64,000 nucleotides of DNA from Chryseobacterium sp. JAH (GCF_001507335.1 NZ_LMAH01000006.1:62001-126000); one strand, 5' to 3'. Positions 26,336-35,245 are shown, counted from the stretch's first letter. Translations and numbers: made by a program. Notes: generated by a model not told the origin, from the sequence alone.

Positions 26336-27457
26336 TTACAGCTGCACCATCTCCGTTACCTCAACATCATAACCACCAACTTGTGGTTTTACGTTAGGAT
26401 TCTGAGTGATTACTTTAAATTTATTAATTCCTAAATTCTTTAATATCTGAGTTCCGATACCGTAATCACGGTAATTGAAAGATGCAGTCGGGTGTTTTTG
26501 CTGACCATCCTGATAATTCAAGAACTGCTGTAGCTTTCTCAATGTATTTTCAGAATTGGACACGTTATTAATAAAAATAATCGCTCCTTTTCCAGCTTCA
26601 TTGATCATGCCGGTTACTTTTTCCAATTGAGGCTTTTCACCATTGTTTAATCTGGTTAAAACATCAAAATAAGAATCAGAAGACTGTACTCTCACCAACA
26701 CAGGTTCGTCAACCGTCCAAGATCCTTTCGTTAAAGCAAAGTGAATCTGATCGTTAGAAGTTTCTCTGAAAGCTAAGAAATCAAACTCACCATAAGCAGT
26801 TTTCACTTCTCTTTCTTCAATTCTTTCAATTAAATTTCCCTTTTTAAGCTGATAATGAATCAAATCTTCGATGGAAACGATTTTCATATCATGTTTCTGT
26901 GCGAAAGCATACAGTTCCGGCAAACGAGACATACTTCCGTCTTCGTTCATGATTTCACAGATCACACCACCCTCTTTTAAACCTGCCAAACAAGTTAAAT
27001 CGACAGCAGCTTCAGTATGTCCTGCTCTTTTCAAAACTCCACCTTTTTTAGCACGCAACGGGAAAATATGACCCGGACGCATAAAGTCAGTAGGCTTAGC
27101 CTTTTCATCCATCAAAGCCAAGATTGTTTTCGCTCTGTCACCTGCAGAAATTCCGGTAGAAGTACCGTCACCCAAAAGATCGACAGATACAGTAAATGCA
27201 GTCTCTTTAGGATCACTGCTTCTGCTTACCATGATATCCAAACCAAGTTCGTCGCACCTTTTTTCAGGAAGCGGCATACAAATTAGCCCCCTTCCGTGAT
27301 ACGCCATAAAATTGATAAGTTCTGGAGTCGTCAATTCGGCAGCACAAAGAAAATCTCCTTCATTTTCTCTGTCTTCATCGTCCACTACTATGATTATTTT
27401 ACCATTTTTAAGGTCTTCAATAGCCTCTGGAATAGTATTTAATTTAAAATCAGACAT
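26336..27457 (-). CDS. ribB: 3,4-dihydroxy-2-butanone-4-phosphate synthase with degenerate GTP cyclohydrolase II half
   Basis: The N-terminal half (1-205) is RibB, which makes 3,4-dihydroxy-2-butanone 4-phosphate for riboflavin synthesis: VVDDEDRENEGDF binds Mg2+, followed by HTEAAVDL. The C-terminal half (about 210-373) has the RibA fold, ending RDYGIGTQIL, but the zinc-site block reads VRVQSSDSYFDVL with none of the three Cys. This half is therefore probably inactive as a cyclohydrolase, and a separate ribA is expected elsewhere. The ATG at 27457 is chosen because the upstream extension is not family-like. No FMN riboswitch is visible. Confidence 0.9.
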   Translation of the reverse strand: MSDFKLNTIPEAIEDLKNGKIIIVVDDEDRENEGDFLCAAELTTPELINFMAYHGRGLICMPLPEKRCDELGLDIMVSRSSDPKETAFTVSVDLLGDGTSTGISAGDRAKTILALMDEKAKPTDFMRPGHIFPLRAKKGGVLKRAGHTEAAVDLTCLAGLKEGGVICEIMNEDGSMSRLPELYAFAQKHDMKIVSIEDLIHYQLKKGNLIERIEEREVKTAYGEFDFLAFRETSNDQIHFALTKGSWTVDEPVLVRVQSSDSYFDVLTRLNNGEKPQLEKVTGMINEAGKGAIIFINNVSNSENTLRKLQQFLNYQDGQQKHPTASFNYRDYGIGTQILKNLGINKFKVITQNPNVKPQVGGYDVEVTEMVQL

Positions 27458-27522
27458 TTTTACTTTAATTTTCGCAAAGATACTCATAAAAATAAGCATC
27501 AACAATTAATATGGATGGTTTG

Positions 27523-28527
27523 TTACGCATTGAATAAAGAGTCTGCAGCTCTTTTAATAATCCTGTAAGATTCTAATCTTTTTTGATGATCATAGATATG
27601 AGAATTGATCATTAATTCATCCACCTGATATCTTTCGTGAAAGGCTTTAAGCTGCTCAGTGATCTCCTCTTGATTACCGATGAAACTGAATTTCAGTTTC
27701 TGCAAAACCATCGATTTTTCCATTGCCGACCAAATGGCATCCATATCCTCCACCGGCGCAGGAAAAGGTTTTCTGTCATTTCTGATGATATTGGTAAATG
27801 CCTGAAACAATGTCGTAGAAAGCAAATGCGCTTCTTCAGAAGTTTCTGCGGCTACTCCATTCACACAGGCGATAATGTAGGGTTTGTCTAAATATTGTGA
27901 AGGCTCAAAATGTTCTCTGTAAATTTTAAAAGCCATTTCCATCTGTTCCGGAGCGAAATGTCCTGCAAAAGCATACGGAAGACCCAATTCAGCGGCCAAC
28001 CAAGCACTGTCAGTACTTGAACCTAAAATATACATTGGAATATCTAAACCTTCACCTGGAATCGCACGCACCAATGCGTTTGAGTTTTCTTCAGAAAAAT
28101 ATCGCTGTAATTCTAAAATCTGTCTGGGGAACTGTTCATTGATAATGGCGGGATTTCTTCCCAAAGCCTGAGCCGTTAAACCATCGGTTCCGGGAGCTCG
28201 TCCCAAACCTAAATCTATTCTTCCGGGGAAAAGTGATTCCAGGGTTCCGAATTGTTCGGCAATCACCAATGAACTGTGATTGGGAAGCATAATTCCACCT
28301 GAACCGACTCGGATTTTTTTTGTTCCGTTGGCAATAAACCCTATCAGAACCGAAGTTGCCGAACTGGCAATGCTTTCCATATTGTGATGTTCGGCAAGCC
28401 AGAATCTTTTATAGTTTAAATCTTCAGCAAAGTTTGCCAAAGACAAACTGTCCTGAAAAGTATCATTAATGCTTTTTCCTTGCTTTACGGGAGCAAGGTC
28501 TAAAACAGATATTTCAAAGTTTTTCAT
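27523..28527 (-). CDS. LLM class flavin-dependent oxidoreductase
   Basis: The protein, about 334 residues from the ATG at 28527, belongs to the luciferase-like monooxygenase superfamily, which uses FMN or F420. Marks are SVLDLAPVKQGKS at the start, RFWLAEHHNMESIASSAT, and ILGSSTDSAWLAAELGLPYAFAGHF. This subgroup (often called alkanal monooxygenase-like or MsnO8-type) has unknown substrates. It is 65 bases upstream of ribB on the same strand, so co-transcription of a flavin-using enzyme with a riboflavin gene is possible. Confidence 0.87.
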   Translation of the reverse strand: MKNFEISVLDLAPVKQGKSINDTFQDSLSLANFAEDLNYKRFWLAEHHNMESIASSATSVLIGFIANGTKKIRVGSGGIMLPNHSSLVIAEQFGTLESLFPGRIDLGLGRAPGTDGLTAQALGRNPAIINEQFPRQILELQRYFSEENSNALVRAIPGEGLDIPMYILGSSTDSAWLAAELGLPYAFAGHFAPEQMEMAFKIYREHFEPSQYLDKPYIIACVNGVAAETSEEAHLLSTTLFQAFTNIIRNDRKPFPAPVEDMDAIWSAMEKSMVLQKLKFSFIGNQEEITEQLKAFHERYQVDELMINSHIYDHQKRLESYRIIKRAADSLFNA

Positions 28528-29124
28528 ATGTATACATTTTTCTTTTAGGAAAATGAAATACAAATTTAAAGTTAATAAATCGCATTGGTTACTTTTTGTA
28601 ATTGATAGGGTGGATTGTATAGTTCATGAAAAAACTATTAGATATTTATTTAATTCAAAATCTAAAATTATAATGAAATCAATAATAGAAGAATACAAAG
28701 ATTTGCAATAGAAAATTTAATGGATGTCTTCAAACTTCAAGACAAAAAAAAACATTTTCATAAAGATTAGTTAAAAATGAACTTATAATCCTCAGAAATA
28801 AAATTGCAGCACATCCATCAAACTACAAAGATATTAAGCAAAACTCCGAGCATAAATTTGATGTGTATGAAATATGTCGTTCCGATCTTGAAATAGGTCA
28901 AATCAAACTATTAAGAAATCAAAACAACTTTGAAAAATATGATTTAAATAATTCTATTAAAGATTTTGATGAACTTATTGAAGAGATACTCTAACAAATA
29001 ATAGGTAAAATAATTAAAAAGTTATTTAAAAATCAGGGTAAGCACTATATTAAATATCAAAAAATCAATCTAATAAGAGGTTGAGCAATTATTACTGGAG
29101 ACACCATAATAAAGTTTACCTAAA
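28528..29124. other. Gene-poor stretch with a decayed gene
   Basis: About 600 bases hold no intact gene. Short reading frames with frameshifts and stops run on the plus strand from about 28666 to 28994. The sequence from 28995 to 29124 shows nothing I can name. Confidence 0.6.
28764..28994 (+). pseudogene. Remnant of an unidentified gene, 3' part
   Basis: After TAA at 28761 a frame runs about 76 codons to TAA at 28992 with no usable ATG. It reads RLVKNELIILRNKIAAHPSN at its start, then a hydrophilic stretch ending KDFDELIEEIL. The LRNKIAAHP-type motif is seen in HEPN-like and other small bacterial proteins, but identity is not established. Another open stretch before it (28666-28770) lies in a different frame, consistent with decay by frameshift. 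Confidence 0.35.
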
Positions 29125-31254
29125 TTAAGACCTCCCTTTCTCTTTCAAAAAATTAAAATGATTTATCAAAATCCTGATTTCATTAAAATCAAAATCATTA
29201 GGCAATGCCGTTTTCCATTCGTTTAAAGTTTCTTTCGGATCAGTTTTAAAAGCTTTTTCGAATGTTTTAATTTTATCTGAAGTGATTACTCTCGACAAAT
29301 CAAGCAAACCCTGCTCGGCAAATCTTGCCAAATGCCCCAAAACCGTTTCTTTGACCAAACCTCTTTCCAAAGCGATTTCTGAAATGGTTTTTCCCTGTTC
29401 AAACAATTGGAAAGTCAGAACCTGAGACGGAACTTTCGCAATCTTCATGCTGACTTCTTTGTCGTTTTTTTCGTCTAAAAGTTTCGTTTCCAGAAGATGA
29501 GCGGTTTTCAGACCATTCAGATATTCTTCAATATCTTCCAGCCAGCTTCTCAATTCTTCATTATAATTTTTCAGACCTTTCACTCCTTTTATTTCGGAAT
29601 AAAATTCTTTCAGCGGACTGAAAACTTTATCCTTCACTTCACTGAAAAAGAAATTAACAGCACCTTTGGTCTTACTTTCAATCTCGCTCCATTCCTCAGT
29701 TTGGTTAATGAAATTGTTTACTTTCTGGAAAATAATCCGTTCTAATTTTTCAAAAATCTTACCCAAATTAACAACGTCACGTTTCAGTTGAAGATACAAC
29801 TGCTTAGATTTCGCATGATCGATGCTTTTGGTGGTAATCGAAAGATTATTCCACAACTCCACTTCTCTTAAAAGCCATTGAGAATCTACAGAACGAAGCA
29901 CTTTTCTGATGCTGTAATCATATTTTTCTCTGTTCAGAATTTCTTCCACATTGTCATTGGCAAAAGTTGCGCCTTGAAACTGCAGAATTCTGTTGTCTTT
30001 AAAAATAACTTCAGGAGTGATTTTAGATTTTAAAACAATACCTTCCAAAGTTCGGCAACGCGATAAAGCAACATACACCTGACCTGCAGTGAAACTTTTT
30101 CCCGCATCAATAATCACTTTATCAAACGTCAAACCCTGACTTTTATGAATCGTGACCGCCCAAGCTAATTTTATTGGAAACTGCTCGAAACTTCCTAAAA
30201 CTTCTTCTTTAATATTTTTTTCTCCGTCTAAAGAATATTTTTTCTGTTCCCAGACTTCTCTTTTTACGGTAATCTCTCGCTCACTGCCTTCAAGAACAAC
30301 TTTAATTTCTTTTTCATCTAAAGCTGAAATTTCACCCAATTTTCCGTTAAAATATTTCTTCTCTCCTGAGATATCATTTCTGATAAACATAACCTGAGCG
30401 CCAATTTTCAACTCTAAGAACTGCTCGTTTGGATATTGGTTTTCTTTAAACTCACCAAAAAGTTTTGCTTCAAATGTAGAAGGAGAAACTTTTATCTCTG
30501 CCAACTTTTGCTGATTGATATCGTCTGCCAATTTGTTGTGCGAACAGAGATAAATGTAAGAATCTTCACCCGCATTAAAACCTGGATTAAATCTTTCATT
30601 TAAATGTTCAAAATCAATATTGGCAACATCGCCGTCACGGATTGCGTTGAGAATTTCAAGAAATTCCTCATCAGTTTGACGGTACACTTTGGTCAGTTCA
30701 ATGGTTAATAATGGGATATCTTTGATCGCAAGACTATCAAAAAAGAAAGGAGACTGGTAAAACATTTTTAAAATATGCTCATCTCTCACCACAGGCGGAA
30801 GCTGATACAAATCTCCGATGAATAACATCTGAATACCTCCAAAACGCTGATTATTTCGTCGGATAAAACGAAGTGAAAAATCCATCATATCCAAAACATC
30901 GGCGCGCAGCATCGAGACTTCATCAATAATCAGAACTTCAACCTCTCGCAAAAGCTTGAGTTTGTCTTTTCTGTATTTAAAATGTTGTTGAAGATCTGCA
31001 ATATTATTTCCTAAACTTCCATCAACCCTGTCTGTTGTCGGCAAAAAAGTACGCAAAGGCAATCCAAACATCGAATGAATAGTTACTCCACCTGCATTGA
31101 TTGCAGCAATCCCTGTAGGCGCTACGACGATGTGTTTTTTCCGTGTTTTTTTTACAAATTCGTTAAGGAATGTTGTCTTTCCCGTTCCTGCTTTTCCGGT
31201 AAGAAAAACACTTCGGTTGGTATGTTCTATTAAGTCAAAAAAATGATTATTCAT
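29125..31254 (-). CDS. PIF1-like helicase with C-terminal helix-turn-helix
   Basis: About 709 residues from the ATG at 31254; the longer frame to 31401 lacks homology-like content and overlaps the next gene's start. Superfamily 1 helicase marks: Walker A FLTGKAGTGKTTF, PTGIAAINAGGVTIHSMFGLP, Walker B VLIIDEVSMLRAD, and the C-terminal AVTIHKSQGLTFD and YVALSRCRTLEGI. The last 150 residues end in a helix-turn-helix (TISEIALERGLVKETVLGHL), the HTH_40-type tail seen in RecQ/PIF1-like proteins. The likely role is DNA unwinding in repair or replication. Confidence 0.88.
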   Translation of the reverse strand: MNNHFFDLIEHTNRSVFLTGKAGTGKTTFLNEFVKKTRKKHIVVAPTGIAAINAGGVTIHSMFGLPLRTFLPTTDRVDGSLGNNIADLQQHFKYRKDKLKLLREVEVLIIDEVSMLRADVLDMMDFSLRFIRRNNQRFGGIQMLFIGDLYQLPPVVRDEHILKMFYQSPFFFDSLAIKDIPLLTIELTKVYRQTDEEFLEILNAIRDGDVANIDFEHLNERFNPGFNAGEDSYIYLCSHNKLADDINQQKLAEIKVSPSTFEAKLFGEFKENQYPNEQFLELKIGAQVMFIRNDISGEKKYFNGKLGEISALDEKEIKVVLEGSEREITVKREVWEQKKYSLDGEKNIKEEVLGSFEQFPIKLAWAVTIHKSQGLTFDKVIIDAGKSFTAGQVYVALSRCRTLEGIVLKSKITPEVIFKDNRILQFQGATFANDNVEEILNREKYDYSIRKVLRSVDSQWLLREVELWNNLSITTKSIDHAKSKQLYLQLKRDVVNLGKIFEKLERIIFQKVNNFINQTEEWSEIESKTKGAVNFFFSEVKDKVFSPLKEFYSEIKGVKGLKNYNEELRSWLEDIEEYLNGLKTAHLLETKLLDEKNDKEVSMKIAKVPSQVLTFQLFEQGKTISEIALERGLVKETVLGHLARFAEQGLLDLSRVITSDKIKTFEKAFKTDPKETLNEWKTALPNDFDFNEIRILINHFNFLKEKGRS

Positions 31255-31318
31255 CGCTGCAAAATTACAAAAAATGAAAGTAAGGAACGAAATTTGATGA
31301 CCACTAAAAAAAGTAATT

Positions 31319-31765
31319 ATGAAAAACTTAATGCTAAAAATTCCTGCAGTTGTTTTATTTGCAATTCTCACCATGCTTTCGTGCAAATCTGCACAAAGCA
31401 ATGATCCTGCAGATATGCCAAAAGATATTTCGGAAAGACCAGCTGATGAGAGTTCTCAGAAGTATGATGAAGCACAACTTGATAAATTAAAAGCTTCAAT
31501 AGAAGCAATGGTTGCTAAAGAAAAATGTACCAATGCTGCAGATTGGGCATTCTCTCCTATTGGAACAAAAGCTTGTGGTGGCCCTGTTTCCTACATCGCT
31601 TATCCTAAAAAAAGTGATGCGACGATACTTCCTAAAATTGAAGAATACACACAGAAGATGTCTGAATTTAATAAAAAATACAGCATTACCTCAGACTGTA
31701 TGATGCCTGCCGAGCCTAGCGGCGTGAAATGCCAAGCTGAAAAAGCAGTTTTGATTTATCCTTAA
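31319..31765 (+). CDS. Putative lipoprotein of unknown function
   Basis: The 148-residue protein has a lipoprotein signal ending TMLSCKSA, then an acidic helix (about 30-62) and a small domain with four Cys (CTNAADWAFSPIGTKACGG ... SDCMMPAEPSGVKC) that could form two disulfides. The block resembles other flavobacterial lipoproteins I recognise only by pattern. It is divergent from the helicase gene and has its own terminator. Confidence 0.7.
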   Translation: MKNLMLKIPAVVLFAILTMLSCKSAQSNDPADMPKDISERPADESSQKYDEAQLDKLKASIEAMVAKEKCTNAADWAFSPIGTKACGGPVSYIAYPKKSDATILPKIEEYTQKMSEFNKKYSITSDCMMPAEPSGVKCQAEKAVLIYP

Positions 31766-31785
31766 TCAAGTAATTTTAATTATAA

Positions 31786-31820
31786 AAGAAGCTCTGACTA
31801 AAATTTAGTTCAGAGCTTTT
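31786..31820 (+). terminator. Intrinsic terminator of the lipoprotein gene
   Basis: The stem GCTCTGACTAAA (31791-31802) with TTTAGTTCAGAGC (31804-31816), one bulge, is followed by TTTT. Confidence 0.7.
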
Positions 31821-31917
31821 ATATTTTTGCATGATTAAAAATAGGTTTTGGCTAAAGCCACAGACTTACTCTTTATATTAAAACGAGCCAAGCCAGTTTC
31901 TATCGAATAATTTCATT

Positions 31918-32433
31918 TTATTCTTTATACCAAGAAGAATATTTCACATAATTATCGGCAATTCTATTCACTTCGCCTTCCAATAATGCTGAGGAAATAT
32001 CTTTTATTTTTCTTGCAGGAACGCCGCCCCACACTTCACCAGATTTGATATGCGTTCCCTGTGTTACTACAGAACCTGCGCCAACGATGGAATTCTCTTC
32101 AACCAAACAATCATCCATGACGATAGATCCCATTCCGATCAAAACATTATCTTTAATTCGGCATCCGTGAACGATGGCATTATGACCAATAGAAACGTTA
32201 TTTCCTATTTCCAAAGGGAATTTCTCATACGTGCAATGCAACATGGCATTATCCTGAACATTGACCTTATCTCCCATTTTGATGTAATTCACATCACCTC
32301 TTATCACTGCGTTGTACCAAATACTGCAATCTCTTCCCATCACAACATCCCCAATAATCGTTGCTGTTTCTGCCAAAAAAGTATTTTCTCCGATCTGCGG
32401 TGCTTTTCCTAAAAGTTCTTTTACAAGTGCCAT
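31918..32433 (-). CDS. Gamma-class carbonic anhydrase family protein
   Basis: The 171-residue left-handed beta-helix protein has hexapeptide repeats over most of its length (for example GDVVMGRDCSIWYNAVIRGD and IGNNVSIGHNAIVHGC). The zinc-ligand pattern of YrdA/CaiE-type gamma carbonic anhydrases is present: one His in the LHCTYEK region and two in IGHNAIVHG. Members may hydrate CO2, though many have weak or unproven activity. It is divergent from the NifU-type gene. Confidence 0.9.
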   Translation of the reverse strand: MALVKELLGKAPQIGENTFLAETATIIGDVVMGRDCSIWYNAVIRGDVNYIKMGDKVNVQDNAMLHCTYEKFPLEIGNNVSIGHNAIVHGCRIKDNVLIGMGSIVMDDCLVEENSIVGAGSVVTQGTHIKSGEVWGGVPARKIKDISSALLEGEVNRIADNYVKYSSWYKE

Positions 32434-32557
32434 TTATATTAATTTGAAAATTTATTGATAAGCCAGTTTGAAAATTTAAATAGTTAATCACAAATTCTAA
32501 ATTACAGTGATAGCAAAAATCTAACTCCCAAGCTCGGTCTTCTAAGTTCTAAATCCG

Positions 32558-32565
32558 TATTTTTG
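32558..32565 (+). promoter_or_regulatory. -7 box of the NifU-type gene
   Basis: TATTTTTG matches TAnnTTTG, 21 bases before the ATG at 32587. Confidence 0.45.
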
Positions 32566-32586
32566 TATCTCAAATTTAAAGAAAAA

Positions 32587-33465
32587 ATGCATACTATTGT
32601 TATAGAGCCAACAGAAAACCCAAAAGTGATGAAATTTGTAGCTGATTACAATTTGATTCCCGGGTCTTTAGAGTTGGACAGAAATTCAGATATATCAGAA
32701 ATTCCTTTAGCACAGGAAGTATTCAATTATCCTTTTGTGGAAAGAATTTTCATTACTGCTAATTTTGTTGCGGTTGCAAAACAAGATACCGTAGAATGGG
32801 AACATATTGCTGAAAACCTGAAAAATGTAATTGAGGACGAACTTCTAGCAAACCCAAGAATTTATCTTCAGAAGAAAAAGGAAATGGTTCAGATTTATGC
32901 AGAAATGACACCGAATCCCAATGTAATGAAGTTTGTTTCGAGCAAAGTACTGATGGAAGGTTTTGTGGAGGTAAAATCAAGAGAAACATCGGATGGAGTT
33001 CCTTTGGCTCAGGCGATTTTTAAAGATTTCGATTTCGCAAAAGAAGTTTTCATTTCAGACAATTTTGTTGCAGTAACCAGAGATAATTCTGTGGAATGGC
33101 ATCAGGTAATGATGGCTGTTCGCGGTTTTATCGCTGAGTATCTTCAAAGTGGTGGGGAGATTTCGAACGTGGTTGCACAGAAACACGAAAGTCCGGTAGA
33201 GAACATCATCAACAGAGAATATACAGACAACGAGCAGAAAATTTCTGATATATTGAATGAATACGTTGCTCCTGCAGTAGAAAATGACGGTGGAAAAATT
33301 TCATTGATAGAATATGATGAAGCCAACAAGACTGCAAAAATGCTTTTACAGGGAGCCTGTTCAGGATGCCCAAGTTCTACTGCCACTTTAAAAGGTGGAA
33401 TCGAAAACATTTTAAAACAATTTGTTCCCGATTTAGTACAACACGTAGAAGCAGTAAACGGATAA
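32587..33465 (+). CDS. NifU-type iron-sulfur scaffold with two tandem Nfu N domains
   Basis: About 292 residues from the ATG at 32587; the upstream ATG at 32563 is not family-like. Two copies of the Nfu/NifU N-terminal domain lie in tandem (1-90, PTENPKVMKFVADYNLIPG; 100-190, TPNPNVMKFVSSKVLMEG), followed by a NifU C-terminal domain with the CSGCPSS motif whose two Cys bind the Fe-S cluster. It passes iron-sulfur clusters to apoproteins in the cytoplasm. Most Nfu proteins have only one N domain. Confidence 0.92.
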   Translation: MHTIVIEPTENPKVMKFVADYNLIPGSLELDRNSDISEIPLAQEVFNYPFVERIFITANFVAVAKQDTVEWEHIAENLKNVIEDELLANPRIYLQKKKEMVQIYAEMTPNPNVMKFVSSKVLMEGFVEVKSRETSDGVPLAQAIFKDFDFAKEVFISDNFVAVTRDNSVEWHQVMMAVRGFIAEYLQSGGEISNVVAQKHESPVENIINREYTDNEQKISDILNEYVAPAVENDGGKISLIEYDEANKTAKMLLQGACSGCPSSTATLKGGIENILKQFVPDLVQHVEAVNG

Positions 33466-33520
33466 AAACATAAGCAATGAGTAAAATTACTCATTACCCA
33501 TTTCTTATTACCTATATATA

Positions 33521-34543
33521 ATGAAAGGAATATTATTAGTCAATCTCGGTTCACCAAGATCAACATCTGTACCTGATGTACGAGAATATCTTGATGAATT
33601 TTTGATGGATGAAAAAGTGATTGATTACCGATGGTTTTTTCGTGCACTTTTGGTTCAGGGAATAATTCTTAATACAAGACCCGCAAAATCGGCCGAAGCC
33701 TATAAAACAGTCTGGACAGATGAAGGTTCGCCCTTGATCGTCATTACGCAGAAAATCCAGAAAAAACTTCAGAAATTGGTGGATGTTCCGGTAGAAATCG
33801 GCATGAGATACGCTCAACCAAGCATTGAAGCAGGAATTCAGAAATTGGTTGACCAGGGCGTGACGGAAATTGTTTTATTTCCATTGTACCCGCAATATGC
33901 AATGAGTACGACTGAAACTGTAATCGAAAAAGCAGAGGAAGTAAGAAAAAAGAAATTTCCGGGAATTAAAATCAATTATATTCAACCTTTTTATAACAGA
34001 GAAATTTACATAGACTGCCTTGCAGAAAGCATCAGAGAAAAACTTCCTGAAAATTTTGATGCATTACAGTTTTCTTACCATGGAGTTCCGGAGAGACATA
34101 TATATAAGACAGATCCTACGAATACCTGTAATCTGAACGATTGCTGTTCGCGTGAGAACAATCCGAGCCATCAGTTTTGTTACCGTCATCAGTGTTTTGA
34201 CGTGACCAATTCTGTAATTAAAAAATTAGGCTTACCAAAAGAGAAAGTGATGGTTACTTTCCAATCAAGGTTAGGAAAAGACAAATGGATGGAACCTTAT
34301 ACTGATGAGACTTTGGAAACCATCGGCAAAAAAGGAATTAAGAACCTTGCGATTGTTTGTCCGGCTTTTGTTTCCGACTGCCTAGAAACCTTAGAAGAGA
34401 TTTCGGTTGAAGGAAAACATCAGTTTGAGCATGGTGGCGGAGAAAATTTCCATTATATTCCTTGTTTAAATGATGAGGACCGCTGGATTGACGTGGTAAA
34501 AACACTCTGCGAAGAAAAACTCAATGAGTTTTATTTTGTTTAA
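33521..34543 (+). CDS. hemH: Ferrochelatase
   Basis: HemH inserts ferrous iron into protoporphyrin IX, the last haem step. The 340-residue protein starts MKGILLVNLGSPRS and has the metal-binding SYHGVPERH (His in the family active site) and the C-terminal VCPAFVSDCLETLEEI with the conserved Glu. CNLNDCCSRENNPSHQFC is Cys-rich and may be structural. The iron-sulfur protein gene lies 55 bases upstream; the two may be cotranscribed. Confidence 0.95.
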   Translation: MKGILLVNLGSPRSTSVPDVREYLDEFLMDEKVIDYRWFFRALLVQGIILNTRPAKSAEAYKTVWTDEGSPLIVITQKIQKKLQKLVDVPVEIGMRYAQPSIEAGIQKLVDQGVTEIVLFPLYPQYAMSTTETVIEKAEEVRKKKFPGIKINYIQPFYNREIYIDCLAESIREKLPENFDALQFSYHGVPERHIYKTDPTNTCNLNDCCSRENNPSHQFCYRHQCFDVTNSVIKKLGLPKEKVMVTFQSRLGKDKWMEPYTDETLETIGKKGIKNLAIVCPAFVSDCLETLEEISVEGKHQFEHGGGENFHYIPCLNDEDRWIDVVKTLCEEKLNEFYFV

Positions 34544-34567
34544 ATTTTAAATTTTAAAAATACATAG

Positions 34568-34597
34568 GACATTTGAGCAATCAAATGTCTTTTTTTG
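34568..34597 (+). terminator. Intrinsic terminator of hemH
   Basis: GACATTTGA (34568-34576) pairs with TCAAATGTC (34581-34589) around GCAA and is followed by a T run. Confidence 0.85.
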
Positions 34598-34686
34598 TTT
34601 TTTCTCACTCACCCCCTTAAAAAACACCTCATTATTAAAATAAAAATACAATTATTCAAATTTTTAATAAATTTAATAGGGGTTAG

Positions 34687-34717
34687 TTTGTTTATTTAAT
34701 ATTTTTTCATACTTTTA
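34687..34717 (+). promoter_or_regulatory. Promoter of the toxin-antitoxin pair
   Basis: TTTG (34687-34690) and TACTTTTA (34710-34717, one mismatch to TAnnTTTG) are 19 bases apart, 41 bases before the first ATG. Confidence 0.5.
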
Positions 34718-34719
34718 CT

Positions 34720-34733
34720 CTATCAAAAGATAG
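34720..34733. promoter_or_regulatory. Palindrome CTATCAAAAGATAG at the predicted start site
   Basis: Five-base arms (CTATC / GATAG) around AAAA lie directly after the -7 box, where an autoregulatory antitoxin would bind. Confidence 0.4.
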
Positions 34734-34757
34734 GGCCGATTTAAAAATTTAGAAATA

Positions 34758-34985
34758 ATGGACTCAAGTATAGAAATTCTAAAAAGAAAAATTGAAAGTT
34801 TCACTCCGGAACTTGCAGAAGCGTTCATTAAAATCGTTGACAATTTAGATACGATTCCAAAATCTAATGTTCCGCAATTTCAGTTGGATGAAGTTTTTAA
34901 CAGAATTCAGTTTCACTCTGAAAACAATAAGACTAAACTTGATTTCTTTGAAAGCATAACAGAACTTGAAAAAAGCTGTGCGTAA
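34758..34985 (+). CDS. Putative antitoxin of a type II pair
   Basis: The 75-residue acidic, helical protein begins MDSSIEILKRKIESFTPELA and has a second half with RIQFHSENNKTKLDFFESITELEKS. The helix-then-charged layout, size and location before a ParE-like ORF fit an addiction-module antitoxin (the dimerising helix followed by a toxin-binding tail). Its stop overlaps the next ATG (TAATG). No DNA-binding motif is obvious. Assignment is by context. Confidence 0.55.
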   Translation: MDSSIEILKRKIESFTPELAEAFIKIVDNLDTIPKSNVPQFQLDEVFNRIQFHSENNKTKLDFFESITELEKSCA

Positions 34986-35245
34986 TGAAAGTTTTATTGT
35001 CATCAATTGCAAAGAATGACATCCGAATGCTGATGAGGGTTTTTAATGCCGAGGAACACAATAAAGACAAGTACTTTTTGGATGATTTAAAAAAATCCAT
35101 CAATACTATTTTGAGTAAATACGAGAAATTAGATATAAAAAGTAAGGAAATTCAGGTATATAAAACCGAAAAATTCCCAGTTGATATTCATTATTTATTT
35201 GAAGACAACGATAGCCTTTTTATCACTGCCATTTTTAAGAATTAA
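34985..35245 (+). CDS. Putative RelE/ParE-family toxin
   Basis: The 86-residue basic protein fits the RelE/ParE fold: N-terminal LLSSIAKNDIRMLMRVF, a middle helix, then the beta strands IQVYKTEKFPVDIHYLFEDNDSLFITAIF, like the FPYxIxY...xIxxxxVFH end of the family. Family members cut mRNA on the ribosome or poison gyrase; which applies here cannot be told. The gene shares one base with the preceding gene, the usual antitoxin-first order. Confidence 0.55.
   Translation: MKVLLSSIAKNDIRMLMRVFNAEEHNKDKYFLDDLKKSINTILSKYEKLDIKSKEIQVYKTEKFPVDIHYLFEDNDSLFITAIFKN

Noticed and set aside
27458..27522. FMN riboswitch upstream of ribB
   Set aside because: The gap is only 65 bases, with no room for the conserved RFN helices.
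28469..28711. 80-codon plus-strand ORF
   Set aside because: It starts inside the oxidoreductase gene on the opposite strand and has no recognisable domain; it is probably chance plus remnant.
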